DNA from: Lentisalinibacter salinarum
GTDB taxonomy: Bacteria; Pseudomonadota; Gammaproteobacteria; Steroidobacterales; Woeseiaceae
Reading direction: 5' to 3'
DNA: 64,000 nt
Assembly (NCBI RefSeq): GCF_040706555.1
Contig: NZ_JAPDRH010000002.1
Span: 1,364,001 to 1,428,000 of the forward strand
Every line of letters begins with the position of its first letter. Positions within the stretch are counted from its first letter, which is position 1. Position numbers and translations under genes: made by a program. The notes under the pieces were generated by a model. It saw only the letters and a list, made by a program, of their open reading frames with translations. It did not search any database and was not told where the DNA came from. This document shows positions 45,576 through 54,788 of this stretch, in pieces.

Positions 45576-48026
45576 TCAGTCGGCGGACTTCTTCTTCGCT
45601 GTCTTCTTCGTCTTCTTCCTGGCCGACGTCTTCTTCCTGGCCGTGCTCTTCTTCTTCGCTGCCTTCTTCGTGTCGGCGGCGGCCGTTGCCGTCTTCTTCT
45701 TCGCCTTCTTGCGGCCGCGACCACGGGCCGGCGCGGCTGCCAGCAGCTCCTTGCATTCCTCCAGCGTCAGCGACGCCGGTTCCCGGTCCTTCGGCACCTT
45801 GGCATTCTTGTTCTTGTCGGTGACATACGGACCGTAGCGCCCCTTGAGCACCTGGATGCCCTCGTCGGGGAAGTCCTGGATGGTGCGTTCGGCATCCGCC
45901 TTCTTCTTCTCGCGGACGAGTTCCAGCGCTCGTTCCAGGTTGATGGTGAACGGATCGTCGTCGCCGCGGATGGAGACGAACTTGTTGCCGTAACGCACGT
46001 ACGGGCCGAAGCGGCCGATGCTCGCGGACACCGGCTCGCCCTCCGGCGTCTCGCCGAGCTTGCGCGGCAGCTTGAACAGCTCCAGCGCTGCGTCGAGATC
46101 GATCTCGTTCATCTTCTGGCCCGGCATGAGACCGGCGAACTTCGGTTTTTCCTCGTCGTCCTTGGTGCCGATCTGGACGAAGGGCCCGAAGCGGCCCATG
46201 CGCACGGTCACCGGCTTGCCGGACTTGGGATCCGTGCCGAGCTCCCGCGCCTGGGCCACCTGCTCGCGGGTGACGTTCTGGTCCTTCTCTTCCACCAGCT
46301 CGGCGAACGGCGTCCAGAATTCCTCCAGCAGCGGCACCCAGTCCCGATCGCCCCGGGAGATGGCGTCGAGGTCGTCCTCCATGCGTGCCGTGAAATCGTA
46401 GTCCACGTACTGGGTGAAGTGCTCGGTGAGGAAGCCGTTGACGATGCGGCCGATGTCCGTGGGCACGAACTGGCGGCCCTCCATATCGACGTATTCACGG
46501 TTCTTCAGCGTCGTGATGATGTTGGCGTAGGTCGAGGGACGGCCGATACCGAGCTCCTCGAGCGACTTCACGAGGCTCGCCTCCGTGTAGCGCGGCGGCG
46601 GCTCGGTGAAGTGCTGTTCCGGACGTATCTCCTCCAGCTTCAGCCGGTCGCCCTCGGCCAGGTCGGGCAGGCGCCGGTCGCTGTCGTCCGCCGCGGCGTC
46701 GTCGCGGCCCTCCTGGTAGACGGCGATGAAGCCGGGCTTGACCAGCACGGAGCCCGTGGCGCGGAAGCGGCCGGTGGCCTCGCCCTCCGGCTCGTCGGCG
46801 GGCACCATCTCGGCCGTAACCGTATCGAACACCGCGGGCACCATCTGGCTGGCCACCGTGCGCGTCCAGATCAGCCGGTAGAGCTTCAGCTGGTCGGCTT
46901 CCAGCTTGCCCTCCAGTTCATCCGGCGTGCGGCTGACCGAAGTGGGGCGGATGGCCTCGTGGGCCTCCTGGGCGTTCTTGGACTTGTTCTTGTACTGGCG
47001 CGGGCTGTCCGGCACGTTGTCATTCCCGTAGCGCTCGGCGATTACGCTGCGGGTCTCGTCCACCGCCACCTGGGCCAGCGTGACCGAGTCCGTTCGCATG
47101 TAGGTGATCAGGCCCACGTTGCCGTCCGCGCTGCCGATGTCCACGCCCTCGTAGAGCCGCTGGGCGACGCGCATGGTGCGCTGGGTGTTGAAGCCGAGCT
47201 TGCGCGAGGCCTCCTGCTGCAGCGTCGAGGTGGTGAACGGCGCGGCCGGGTTACGGCGCCGCTGCTTGCGCTCCACCTTGACCGTGCGCAGCACGCCGTC
47301 GGCGGCCTGCCGCAGCGCGGCGTCCACGGCCATGGCCGTGTCCTCGTCGCCGAAGCTGAACTGCTCCACCTTCTCGCCCTTCCAGGCGACCAGCCGCGCC
47401 GGGAAGGCCTGGCCTTCCTTGCTGACGTCGGCCTCGATGGTCCAGTACTCCTGCGACACGAAGCGCTCGCGTTCCTCCTCGCGCTCGACGATGAGTCTGA
47501 GCGCCGGGCTCTGTACCCGGCCGGCGGAGAGGTTCGGCTGTACCTTCTTCCACAGCAGCGGAGAGAGATTGAAGCCCACCAGGTAGTCCAGCGCGCGCCG
47601 TGCCTGCTGAGCGTTCACCAGCTCGCTGGAGAGGCCGCGGGGATGCCGGATGGCGTCCTGGATGGCCTGCTTCGTGATCTCGTAGAAGACGACGCGGTGC
47701 ACGTCCTTGTTGTCCAGGGCGCCCTTGTCCTTCAGCAGCTCGTACAGGTGCCAGGCGATGGCCTCGCCCTCGCGGTCCGGGTCTGTGGCGAGTATCAGGG
47801 AATCCGCCTTCTTCAGCGCACGGACGATGGCGTTGACGTGCTTCTCGTTACGCTCGATCACCCGGTACTTCATCTCGAAGCCGTGCTCGGTATCGACGGC
47901 GCCCTCCTTCGGCACGAGGTCGCGTACGTGGCCGTACGAGGCCAGGACGTCGTAGTCCTTGCCCAGGTACTTTTCGATGGTCTTCGCCTTGGCCGGCGAT
48001 TCCACGATGACGAGGTTCTTGCTCAT
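45576..48026 (-). CDS. topA: DNA topoisomerase I with Lys-rich tail
   Basis: 816 aa type IA topoisomerase. TOPRIM motif TDPDREGEAI is at residues 81-90 and the catalytic Tyr309 is in GLITYMRTDS. The core is collinear with E. coli TopA. After about residue 600 the protein has GRFGPYV-type C-terminal repeats (three copies) instead of tetracysteine zinc ribbons; no CxxC pairs are present. The last 45 residues are a Lys/Ala/Thr-rich tail similar to histone-like tails. It relaxes negative supercoils. Confidence 0.96.
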   Translation of the reverse strand: MSKNLVIVESPAKAKTIEKYLGKDYDVLASYGHVRDLVPKEGAVDTEHGFEMKYRVIERNEKHVNAIVRALKKADSLILATDPDREGEAIAWHLYELLKDKGALDNKDVHRVVFYEITKQAIQDAIRHPRGLSSELVNAQQARRALDYLVGFNLSPLLWKKVQPNLSAGRVQSPALRLIVEREEERERFVSQEYWTIEADVSKEGQAFPARLVAWKGEKVEQFSFGDEDTAMAVDAALRQAADGVLRTVKVERKQRRRNPAAPFTTSTLQQEASRKLGFNTQRTMRVAQRLYEGVDIGSADGNVGLITYMRTDSVTLAQVAVDETRSVIAERYGNDNVPDSPRQYKNKSKNAQEAHEAIRPTSVSRTPDELEGKLEADQLKLYRLIWTRTVASQMVPAVFDTVTAEMVPADEPEGEATGRFRATGSVLVKPGFIAVYQEGRDDAAADDSDRRLPDLAEGDRLKLEEIRPEQHFTEPPPRYTEASLVKSLEELGIGRPSTYANIITTLKNREYVDMEGRQFVPTDIGRIVNGFLTEHFTQYVDYDFTARMEDDLDAISRGDRDWVPLLEEFWTPFAELVEEKDQNVTREQVAQARELGTDPKSGKPVTVRMGRFGPFVQIGTKDDEEKPKFAGLMPGQKMNEIDLDAALELFKLPRKLGETPEGEPVSASIGRFGPYVRYGNKFVSIRGDDDPFTINLERALELVREKKKADAERTIQDFPDEGIQVLKGRYGPYVTDKNKNAKVPKDREPASLTLEECKELLAAAPARGRGRKKAKKKTATAAADTKKAAKKKSTARKKTSARKKTKKTAKKKSAD

Positions 48027-48081
48027 CCGTTCCCGTGCGTCCGTTGTCGCCGGGCGCGTTCCTGTCGCCCGGCCAGAAATG

Positions 48082-48104
48082 AAAAACCGCGGACTCTGCC
48101 GCGG
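48082..48104 (-). terminator. Intrinsic terminator between smg and topA
   Basis: Read on the minus strand, CCGCGG-CAGAGT-CCGCGG is followed by TTTTTC. It lies just after the smg stop and before topA, separating the dprA-smg and topA transcripts. Confidence 0.75.
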
Positions 48105-48148
48105 CGTGCTGTCTGACGCGGCCAGTCTGCCGCCTCAGATTGCCCCGA

Positions 48149-48625
48149 TCAATGGATCGTCCCCGAGTCCTCGTCGAAGACCAGATCCTCCATGCGCGCG
48201 TAGGCGAGCTCCTGGCCGGGCTGGCTGAACAGTACCATCAGCACCACCCACTTGATCTGCTCCACGTCGATGTCGGCCGAATCGAGAGCGAGCAGACGGT
48301 CGATCACCAGTTCGCGCTGAGGCGGCGAGAGGATGCCCACCTGCTCCAGGTACACGAGGTAACCGCGGCATGCCGCATCCAGCCGCGAGAGTTCGACCCC
48401 GTTGAAGATGCGGGTGCCGTTCTCCGTCTGCGGGTTCGGGGACAGGAGGTCGTTGTTCGTTCCCAGACCGTCCAGCCAGTCGAGGGCGTGCTCGATCTCG
48501 GCGTCGTGGAAGCCGGCCCGGGCGAGTTCCTCGCGGAGTTCGTTCTGATCCGCTTCGGGTTCTTCCTCTGTATCGATGTAGGTCTCGAACAGATACATCA
48601 ATACGTCGAGGACGTTCTCTTTCAT
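48149..48625 (-). CDS. smg: Smg family protein (DUF494)
   Basis: 158 aa from ATG 48625, which overlaps the dprA stop (ATGA). The family pattern is MKENVLDVLMYLFETYIDTE, ELREELARAGFHDAEIEHALDWLDGL and the terminal QIKWVVLMVLFSQPGQELAYARMEDLVFDE. Smg is a small conserved gammaproteobacterial and betaproteobacterial protein of unclear function, almost always next to dprA, as here. The longer frame is an artefact reading into dprA. Confidence 0.94.
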   Translation of the reverse strand: MKENVLDVLMYLFETYIDTEEEPEADQNELREELARAGFHDAEIEHALDWLDGLGTNNDLLSPNPQTENGTRIFNGVELSRLDAACRGYLVYLEQVGILSPPQRELVIDRLLALDSADIDVEQIKWVVLMVLFSQPGQELAYARMEDLVFDEDSGTIH

Positions 48626-49761
48626 TCGGGTAGGCGCTCCTGTCTGACCCTCGAGAACTTCCCGCCAGGCAGCGTTTCGACTTCGCCCTCGAGTTCCAGG
48701 ATCAGGAGCATGGAGGAAAGCTGATCGATCGTCAATCCGGACCGTTCGATCAACGTATCCATGTCCACGGGCTCCCACGCGAGGGCCTCGAGCAGTTTGT
48801 CGTAATCCCCGTCGCGCTCGGATTCGGCGGCCTCGGCGGCCGCGGAATCCCCGCCGGAAGGGGATTTCCCGAGGCGTGTGCCGAGCGCACCCGCGAGCGG
48901 TGCGAGCTCGGCGAAGATGTCGTCGGCGGACTCCACCAGCCGCGCGCCGTCACGGATCAGCCGGTGGCAGCCGCGGGCGAGTGCGTTATGTATTGAGCCC
49001 GGTATGGCGAAAACTTCGCGGCCCTGTTCGGCGGCCAGGCGGGCGGTGATCAGCGAGCCGCTGCGCTGCGCCGCCTCCACCACGAGCGTGCCCAGGCTCA
49101 TGCCGCTGATGATCCGGTTGCGTCGCGGGAAGTGCCATGCTTCCGGCGGCGAGCCCAGCGGAAACTCGCTCACCAGGGCGCCCTGCCCGGCAATGCGGTG
49201 CGCGAGTTCCCGGTTGGCGGCGGGATAGACCCGGTCGATGCCCGTGCCCAGCACGGCGATGGTGCTGCCGCCCGCCGACAGGGCGCCTTCGTGGGCTGCG
49301 GCGTCGATGCCCGAGGCGAGTCCGCTGGTGATGGTGAGACCGCTGGCGGCGAGATGGGCGGCGAACTCGAATGCGGTGCGCTCGCCGCCGCGGGTGGGAT
49401 TGCGGCTGCCGACCACCGCCAGCTGGGGCATGGACAGCAGCCCGGGATCGCCGTTGACGTAGAGGACGAGCGGCGCGCCCGTGGCCTCGGCGAGCAGCGC
49501 CGGATAGTCCGGCGAATGGCGGCTGACCAGACGATGCCCGGGCTCGGCGAGCCAGCCGGCGATGCGCTCCATCCGCTCCGCCGGCGGCACGAGCAGCGCC
49601 TCGAGCGTCTCGGCATCGAGACCGCGGGAGGCAAGCGCGGCGCGTCCGGCCGCCACCACCCGGCCGGCCGAGCCGAAGCTCTCGACGAGCGCGGCCGCCT
49701 CGGCCGCGCCCAGCCCGGGCGCCTCGGCGAGACGCACCCAGGCTTCTGTCTCTTCGTCCAT
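48622..49761 (-). CDS. dprA: DNA-processing protein DprA
   Basis: 379 aa. The Rossmann-type DprA core has AVVGSRNPTRGGERTAFEFAAHLA, SGLASGIDAAAHEGALSAGGSTIAVLGTGIDRVYP and the later RNRIISGMSLGTLVVEA. A C-terminal winged helix (LEALAWEPVDMDTLIERSGLTIDQLSSMLLILELEGEVETLPGGKF) follows. It loads RecA on incoming single-stranded DNA during natural transformation. It is coupled to smg by a 4-bp overlap. Confidence 0.96.
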   Translation of the reverse strand: MDEETEAWVRLAEAPGLGAAEAAALVESFGSAGRVVAAGRAALASRGLDAETLEALLVPPAERMERIAGWLAEPGHRLVSRHSPDYPALLAEATGAPLVLYVNGDPGLLSMPQLAVVGSRNPTRGGERTAFEFAAHLAASGLTITSGLASGIDAAAHEGALSAGGSTIAVLGTGIDRVYPAANRELAHRIAGQGALVSEFPLGSPPEAWHFPRRNRIISGMSLGTLVVEAAQRSGSLITARLAAEQGREVFAIPGSIHNALARGCHRLIRDGARLVESADDIFAELAPLAGALGTRLGKSPSGGDSAAAEAAESERDGDYDKLLEALAWEPVDMDTLIERSGLTIDQLSSMLLILELEGEVETLPGGKFSRVRQERLPE

Positions 49762-49785
49762 GTCCGGCTCCGCTGTGCCGGCACG

Positions 49786-49827
49786 TCAAAAAGAAAACGG
49801 CCGGCGCCCTCACGGACGCCGGCCGTT
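49786..49827 (-). terminator. Intrinsic terminator after the LysM lipoprotein gene
   Basis: An 11-bp perfect stem (49796-49806 with 49817-49827) and, on the minus strand, a following TTTTCTTTTTG tract. It lies between the LysM gene stop and the dprA start, so dprA needs its own promoter or read-through. Confidence 0.85.
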
Positions 49828-49840
49828 GCCGTGTCAGGCG

Positions 49841-51046
49841 TCAGGAGGGGTTACGTACTATATCGTGCACCCGCATCTCGCTCTCCGCCGTCATGACGAG
49901 GGCGTAGGCGATGCGGTCGTACACCTTGAACACCATCACGGTGCCCGCCGGCTCGTCCGGCAGCTTCACCTTCTCGCCGCCGAGCAGCCCGAATCCGCCC
50001 GTGCTGGCGTAGCGGTCGCGCACCGTCTCGCCGGCCGTCAGCACGCTGAGCACGTCGCCGGGCGCCAGCCCGTTGCGGGCGCCGCGGTTGATCACGATGA
50101 CCTGGTACTGCCCGATCAGCGAAATACCATCTACTACCGAGATGATGCGGCCGTCTATGTCCGTTTCCGGCGGCTTCGGGAAGAAATTCAGCGGGATCTC
50201 GATTTCCTGGCGCATCAGGCGATCGCCGGACAGCGCCTCCCGGCTGGTCTTCAGAAGATGCACGGTGGAGGGATCGCCGGTGCGGTCCACCTGGCCCTGA
50301 CCCACGTAGATGGCCTGATAGCCCACCACCTTGTCGTCGTCCGGGTCCACCAGCGGCTCGTCGACGTGCAGCACGCTGTAGCGCGAGCCCACGCCCTCGA
50401 TGTCGCCGCGCACGTAGACGTCGTTGCCCGCGCCGGCGATCAGATGATCGCCCCGGCTGGCCAGGATGTAGGGCAGCGCGTCCGCCTCGTCCTTCTCCAG
50501 CACCGCGCCGCGGGTGAGGAAGGCGGCGATCTGCTCGTACGGGATGGTGGTGATGGCCTGGTCCAGCGGGGTGGCGCGAATCTGCGGGCTCAGCCGCTCG
50601 GCCTGGATGCCGCGTTCCAGCATGATGCGCGGACGGCCGTCGATGTAGACCAGCGACAGCACGTCGCCGGGATAGATGAGGTGCGGGTTCTCGACCTGGG
50701 GATTCACCTGCCAGATCTCCGGCCAGAACCACGGGTCGCGCAGGAACATCTCGGAGATGTCCCACAGGGTGTCGCCCTTCTTCACCACGTAGCGCTCCGG
50801 GGCATTCGGCGCCAGCGGCACTTCCTGCGGCGGAGGCGGCGGCGCAGGTTCGGCCCGCCGTTCGACTGCCTCGGCGTCCGCGCTGCGGCGCGGCTCCAGC
50901 GAGACGGGGCCGGACGACTCCGCACTCGCCGCCGGGGTCACCGGGGCGAGCGGCGCGTCGGCGTCGTCGGCGAAGGGGTTCAGGCTGCAACCGGCTGTTG
51001 TCGCAAGCGTCGATGCAACAAAAAGCACTCCGCACAGTCTCACCAT
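49841..51046 (-). CDS. LysM-domain lipoprotein
   Basis: 401 aa from MVRLCGVLFVASTLATTAGC, a clean lipoprotein signal with lipobox TAGC; a Met ten codons upstream (51076) is possible. A Pro/Ala-rich linker leads to a LysM peptidoglycan-binding module (RYVVKKGDTLWDISEMFLRDPWFWPEIWQVNPQVENPHLIYPGDVLSL). The remainder is a conserved beta-rich region ending VKVYDRIAYALVM. This gene is typically found between dprA and def in gammaproteobacteria. It probably links the outer membrane or envelope machinery to peptidoglycan. Confidence 0.9.
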   Translation of the reverse strand: MVRLCGVLFVASTLATTAGCSLNPFADDADAPLAPVTPAASAESSGPVSLEPRRSADAEAVERRAEPAPPPPPQEVPLAPNAPERYVVKKGDTLWDISEMFLRDPWFWPEIWQVNPQVENPHLIYPGDVLSLVYIDGRPRIMLERGIQAERLSPQIRATPLDQAITTIPYEQIAAFLTRGAVLEKDEADALPYILASRGDHLIAGAGNDVYVRGDIEGVGSRYSVLHVDEPLVDPDDDKVVGYQAIYVGQGQVDRTGDPSTVHLLKTSREALSGDRLMRQEIEIPLNFFPKPPETDIDGRIISVVDGISLIGQYQVIVINRGARNGLAPGDVLSVLTAGETVRDRYASTGGFGLLGGEKVKLPDEPAGTVMVFKVYDRIAYALVMTAESEMRVHDIVRNPS

Positions 51047-51300
51047 GGACTGGGTATTCCGCTCTGCAAGGGGCATGGTTGGGCTTGCTCCATCCTGTGG
51101 GAATCGGGGCTGCCGGCTGTCACGGCGTTGGTATACTATGGCGTCCCGACGCGCGACCAACTGCCAAGTGCGTCACAGAATCGCCCCGGGCCGCCGCGCC
51201 CGCCTGACATAACGTCTTGATTGTCCGTTATGTATCCCAATAAAGTCAAAACACTAGATGGTTTTTATGGCAGTTCACGCGAGATATTGAGAAGGCACCG

Positions 51301-51837
51301 ATGGCTATCCTGAACATACTCGAATTCCCCGATCCGCGCCTGCGCACTAAGGCGCAGCCCGTCGAGCGCGTGGACGACGAACTCAGGCAGCTGATCGACG
51401 ACATGTTCGAGACCATGTACGCGGCCCCCGGCATCGGGCTGGCGGCGACCCAGGTGGACGTGCACAAGCGTCTGCTGGTGGCGGACGTCTCGGCGGAGAA
51501 GGATCAGCCCCACGTCCTGATCAACCCCGAGATCCTCGAGAAGGACGGCGTCGAGATGACCGAGGAGGGCTGCCTGTCGGTGCCCGGTTTCTACGAGCCG
51601 GTGGAGCGGGCCGAGCGCATCCGCGTACGCGCGCTGGACCGTGACGGGGCTAGCTACGAGATGGAGGCCGAGGGGCTGCTCGCCGTCTGCATTCAGCACG
51701 AGATGGATCACCTGGAAGGCAAGCTGTTCGTGGACTACCTGTCGGAGATGAAGCGCCAGCGGATCCGCAAGCGGCTGCTCAAAGGGCGCCGCAACGCCGC
51801 GCAGCCTGCCGGGGAGCGGGCTGCCAGCCCAGTCTGA
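51301..51837 (+). CDS. def: Peptide deformylase
   Basis: 178 aa. The three deformylase motifs are GIGLAATQ (44-51), EGCLSVP with metal ligand Cys91 (89-95) and HEMDH (133-137), which gives the two His ligands and the catalytic Glu. It removes the formyl group from nascent proteins. A Lys/Arg-rich C-terminal extension is present. It is divergent from the LysM gene and followed by fmt, the matching formylating enzyme. Confidence 0.97.
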   Translation: MAILNILEFPDPRLRTKAQPVERVDDELRQLIDDMFETMYAAPGIGLAATQVDVHKRLLVADVSAEKDQPHVLINPEILEKDGVEMTEEGCLSVPGFYEPVERAERIRVRALDRDGASYEMEAEGLLAVCIQHEMDHLEGKLFVDYLSEMKRQRIRKRLLKGRRNAAQPAGERAASPV

Positions 51838-51854
51838 GCGTCGGATCTTCTCCC

Positions 51855-52859
51855 GTGACCGGTGAGGGCGTTGCGGGGGATAAGGCCCATGCGGCCCGTG
51901 CGTCCAACACACCCCGCCTGATCTTCGCCGGCACACCCGGGTTCGCCCTGGCCTCGCTGCAGGCGCTCTGCGGCGCCGGCCACCGCCCCGTGGCCGTGCT
52001 GACCCAGCCGGACCGCCCGGCGGGCCGGGGCCGACGCCTCACCCCGAGTCCAGTCAAGGCATGGGCCGTCGCGGAAGGGCTGCCGGTGCTGCAGCCTGCC
52101 ACGCTGAAGGACGCCGCAGCCGTCGCCGAACTCGCGGCCCTCGCGCCCGACGCGCTGATCGTGGCCGCCTACGGGCTCATCCTGCCGGCCGACGTGCTCG
52201 AACTGCCGCCGGCCGGCTGCATCAACGTCCATGCCTCCCTGCTGCCCCGCTGGCGCGGTGCCTCGCCGATCCAGGCGGCGGTGCTGGCCGGCGACCCGGT
52301 CTCCGGCGTCAGCCTGATGCGCATGGAGCCCGGCCTCGACACCGGTCCGGTCTACGCCCGGGCCGAGGCGCCGGTGGGTCCCCGGGAGACCGCGGGGGAG
52401 CTGCACGACCGGCTGGCCGCGCTCGGCGCCGGACTGCTGACCGAGAGGCTGCCCGACATCCTCGCGGGCCGGCTGCAGCCCGAACCCCAGGACGATGCGG
52501 CGGCGACCTACGCGCCGCGCATCCGCCGGGAGGACGCGCTCATCGACTGGTCCTGGCCGGCCGAGCGCATCGACCGCGCGGTGCGGGCCTACGATCCCTG
52601 GCCGGTCTGCCATACCCGGCTGGAGGACGAATTGCTGCGCTGCTGGCGGGCCGAGCCGCTGCCCGCCGGCGACCAGCCGCCGGCCGAGCCCGGTGTCATC
52701 CGCGCCGCCGGCGCCGACGGCATCGACGTGGCCACGGGCGATGGTGTGCTGCGCCTGCTGGAGGTCCAGCTCCCGGGCCGCCGCCGCATCGCCGCCAGGG
52801 ACTTCGCGAACCAGCGCCTCGCCAACCGGCGCGGCCTGGCCGGCCTGAGACTTGGCTAG
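51855..52859 (+). CDS. fmt: Methionyl-tRNA formyltransferase
   Basis: 334 aa from a GTG. The first roughly 18 residues are non-conserved, and the core starts PRLIFAGTPGFALASLQALC. The formyl-THF site INVHASLLPRWRGASPIQAAVLAGD with catalytic Asn/His and the Asp in GLDTGPV are present. A C-terminal OB-fold binds the tRNA. It formylates initiator Met-tRNA. It sits 17 bp after def, and its last 8 bp overlap the start of rsmB. Confidence 0.96.
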   Translation: MTGEGVAGDKAHAARASNTPRLIFAGTPGFALASLQALCGAGHRPVAVLTQPDRPAGRGRRLTPSPVKAWAVAEGLPVLQPATLKDAAAVAELAALAPDALIVAAYGLILPADVLELPPAGCINVHASLLPRWRGASPIQAAVLAGDPVSGVSLMRMEPGLDTGPVYARAEAPVGPRETAGELHDRLAALGAGLLTERLPDILAGRLQPEPQDDAAATYAPRIRREDALIDWSWPAERIDRAVRAYDPWPVCHTRLEDELLRCWRAEPLPAGDQPPAEPGVIRAAGADGIDVATGDGVLRLLEVQLPGRRRIAARDFANQRLANRRGLAGLRLG

Positions 52860-54198
52860 CCGTGCCAGCCCCAGGGCGGCCGCGGCGAGGGCGCTCGCCG
52901 CCGTCGCGGATCGAGGCCGCTCCCTCGATGACGCGCTGGCTGCGGAAACCGCCGCCTGCCGGGACGGCGACCGCGCGCTGGCTGCCGAGATGGCCCACGG
53001 CGCCGTCCGCTGGCACTACACGCTCCGTGCCCTGACCGGGCGCCTGCTCGAGCGGCCGCTGCCGAAGCGGGAGCGGCCGGTGGCCGCACTGATCGAGGTC
53101 GGGCTGTATCAGCTCTGGCGCATGCGGGTGCCGGACCACGCGGCGGTGGGCGAGACGGTGGCCGCCTGCCGCGAACTGGGCCGGCCGCGGATGCGCGGAC
53201 TGGTGAATGCGGTGCTGCGCCGCTTCCAGCGCGAGCGCGACAGCCTGCTGGAGGCCGTCCTGGCAAGCCCCGACGACGACGCCGAGGTTGACCCCGAGGC
53301 CGTCTGGTCCCATCCCCGCTGGCTGCTGGACGCGCTGGCCGCCGACTGGCCGGAGGACTGGCAAGCGATAGTACGGGCCAATAACGAGCGGGCGCCGATG
53401 TGGGTGCGCGTCAACCAGCATCGCACCGATCCTGCCGGCTGGTGCCGGCGGCTGCCGGACGGCGTCGAGGCCGTGCCGCTGCCGGGCGTGCCGTCCGCCC
53501 TGCGGCTGTCGCGCCCGCTCCCGGTCGATGAGCTGCCGGGCTTCGCCGACGGCGAGGTCAGCGTGCAGGACGGGGCGGCCCAGCTTGCCGCCCCGTTGCT
53601 GGGCGCCGCGCCCGGCATGCGTGTCCTGGACGCCTGTGCCGCGCCCGGCGGCAAGACATTGCACATCCTGGAGAGCGTGCGCGGGGATGCATCGGTGACG
53701 GCCCTCGACGCGGATGCCGGCCGGCTGGAGCGGGTCCGCGAGGCGCTGGCACGGGGCGGCTACTCCGCCGGGCTCCTCTGCGGCGATGCCGCCGAACCGG
53801 CCGCGTGGTGGGACGGCGAGCCCTACGACCGGATCCTCGTCGACGCGCCCTGCAGCGCCACCGGCGTCATCCGGCGCCACCCGGACATCAAGCTGCTGCG
53901 CCGCCCCGCCGACGTCGAGCGGCTGGCGGCGCGCCAGCTGGCCATGCTCCGAGCCTTGTGGCCGCTGCTGGCGCCCGGCGGCCGGCTGCTCTACGCCACC
54001 TGCTCCGTGCTGCGCGCGGAGAACTCGGGGGCCGTCGCCGCGTTCGCCGCCGCAGAACCCGGCGCGGGCGTCGGAAAACCGTTGCCCGATGACAACATCC
54101 GCGATCTAATGCAAGCTGACGGGGCTGGTTTCCAGCTATTTCCGGGGCGAAACGGGCTGGATGGATTCTTTTACTGTTGTATCGAAAAGCCGACATGA
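52852..54198 (+). CDS. rsmB: 16S rRNA m5C967 methyltransferase
   Basis: 448 aa from a TTG overlapping fmt. An N-terminal NusB-like RNA-binding domain (about 1-140) is followed by a Rossmann methyltransferase with DACAAPGGKTLHILE and two catalytic cysteines, in DAPCSATGVIRRHPDIK and YATCSVL. It methylates C967 in 16S rRNA. The stop overlaps the ATG of the DUF4390 gene. Confidence 0.95.
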   Translation: MASRASPRAAAARALAAVADRGRSLDDALAAETAACRDGDRALAAEMAHGAVRWHYTLRALTGRLLERPLPKRERPVAALIEVGLYQLWRMRVPDHAAVGETVAACRELGRPRMRGLVNAVLRRFQRERDSLLEAVLASPDDDAEVDPEAVWSHPRWLLDALAADWPEDWQAIVRANNERAPMWVRVNQHRTDPAGWCRRLPDGVEAVPLPGVPSALRLSRPLPVDELPGFADGEVSVQDGAAQLAAPLLGAAPGMRVLDACAAPGGKTLHILESVRGDASVTALDADAGRLERVREALARGGYSAGLLCGDAAEPAAWWDGEPYDRILVDAPCSATGVIRRHPDIKLLRRPADVERLAARQLAMLRALWPLLAPGGRLLYATCSVLRAENSGAVAAFAAAEPGAGVGKPLPDDNIRDLMQADGAGFQLFPGRNGLDGFFYCCIEKPT

Positions 54199-54788
54199 GC
54201 CTGCCGAGCGCACCAGCGGATGGGACTGTGGGCCGCCTCTGGGCGCTGCTCGTCCTCCTCGCTTGCCTGGCCTGGCAGCCGGCTTCCGGCCAGGAGGGCG
54301 GCACCGTCGCCGTGCGTTCGGCGGATTCGAACCTGGTAGACGGCGTCTACCGGGTGGGCGCCCGCCTGCAGTACGTGCTGTCGGACGAGGCGCTGGACGC
54401 ACTGGACAGCGGCGTCCCGATCAATGTCGAGCTGCAGTTCCAGGTGATCCAGGAGCGGCGTTTCTGGCTGGACGACGTCACCGCGGAACTCGCGGTGAAT
54501 TACCAGCTCCTCTATAACGCGCTCAGCCGCCGTTACGTGGTCCGCAATCTGAATACGGGCGAGCAGGACTCCTACGCGACGCTGTATTCGGCGCTGAACA
54601 ACCTCGGCCGCATCACGTCGCTGCCGGTGATCGACGCTGCCCTGCTCCGTGACGACAAGGACTATCGCATTCGCATGCGGGCCGTGGTGGACGTCAAGGA
54701 TTATCCCGCCGCGCTGCGGCTGATCGCGTTCTGGCGGGAAGACTGGCGGATCACCAGCGACTGGTACGAATGGCAGCTCGAACGCTGA
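54195..54788 (+). CDS. Exported DUF4390 family protein
   Basis: 197 aa from ATG 54195 (ATGA overlap with rsmB). The signal peptide is about 1-37 (LWALLVLLACLAW...SGQ). The mature part shows the DUF4390 pattern: LDALDSGVPINVELQFQVIQERRFWLDDV, YQLLYNALSRRYVVRNLNTGEQDSYATLYSALNNLGRI and FWREDWRITSDWYEWQLE. It almost always precedes ntrY-like kinase genes, as here, and overlaps it by 19 bp, implying a role in that signalling unit. Function is unknown. Confidence 0.9.
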   Translation: MSLPSAPADGTVGRLWALLVLLACLAWQPASGQEGGTVAVRSADSNLVDGVYRVGARLQYVLSDEALDALDSGVPINVELQFQVIQERRFWLDDVTAELAVNYQLLYNALSRRYVVRNLNTGEQDSYATLYSALNNLGRITSLPVIDAALLRDDKDYRIRMRAVVDVKDYPAALRLIAFWREDWRITSDWYEWQLER

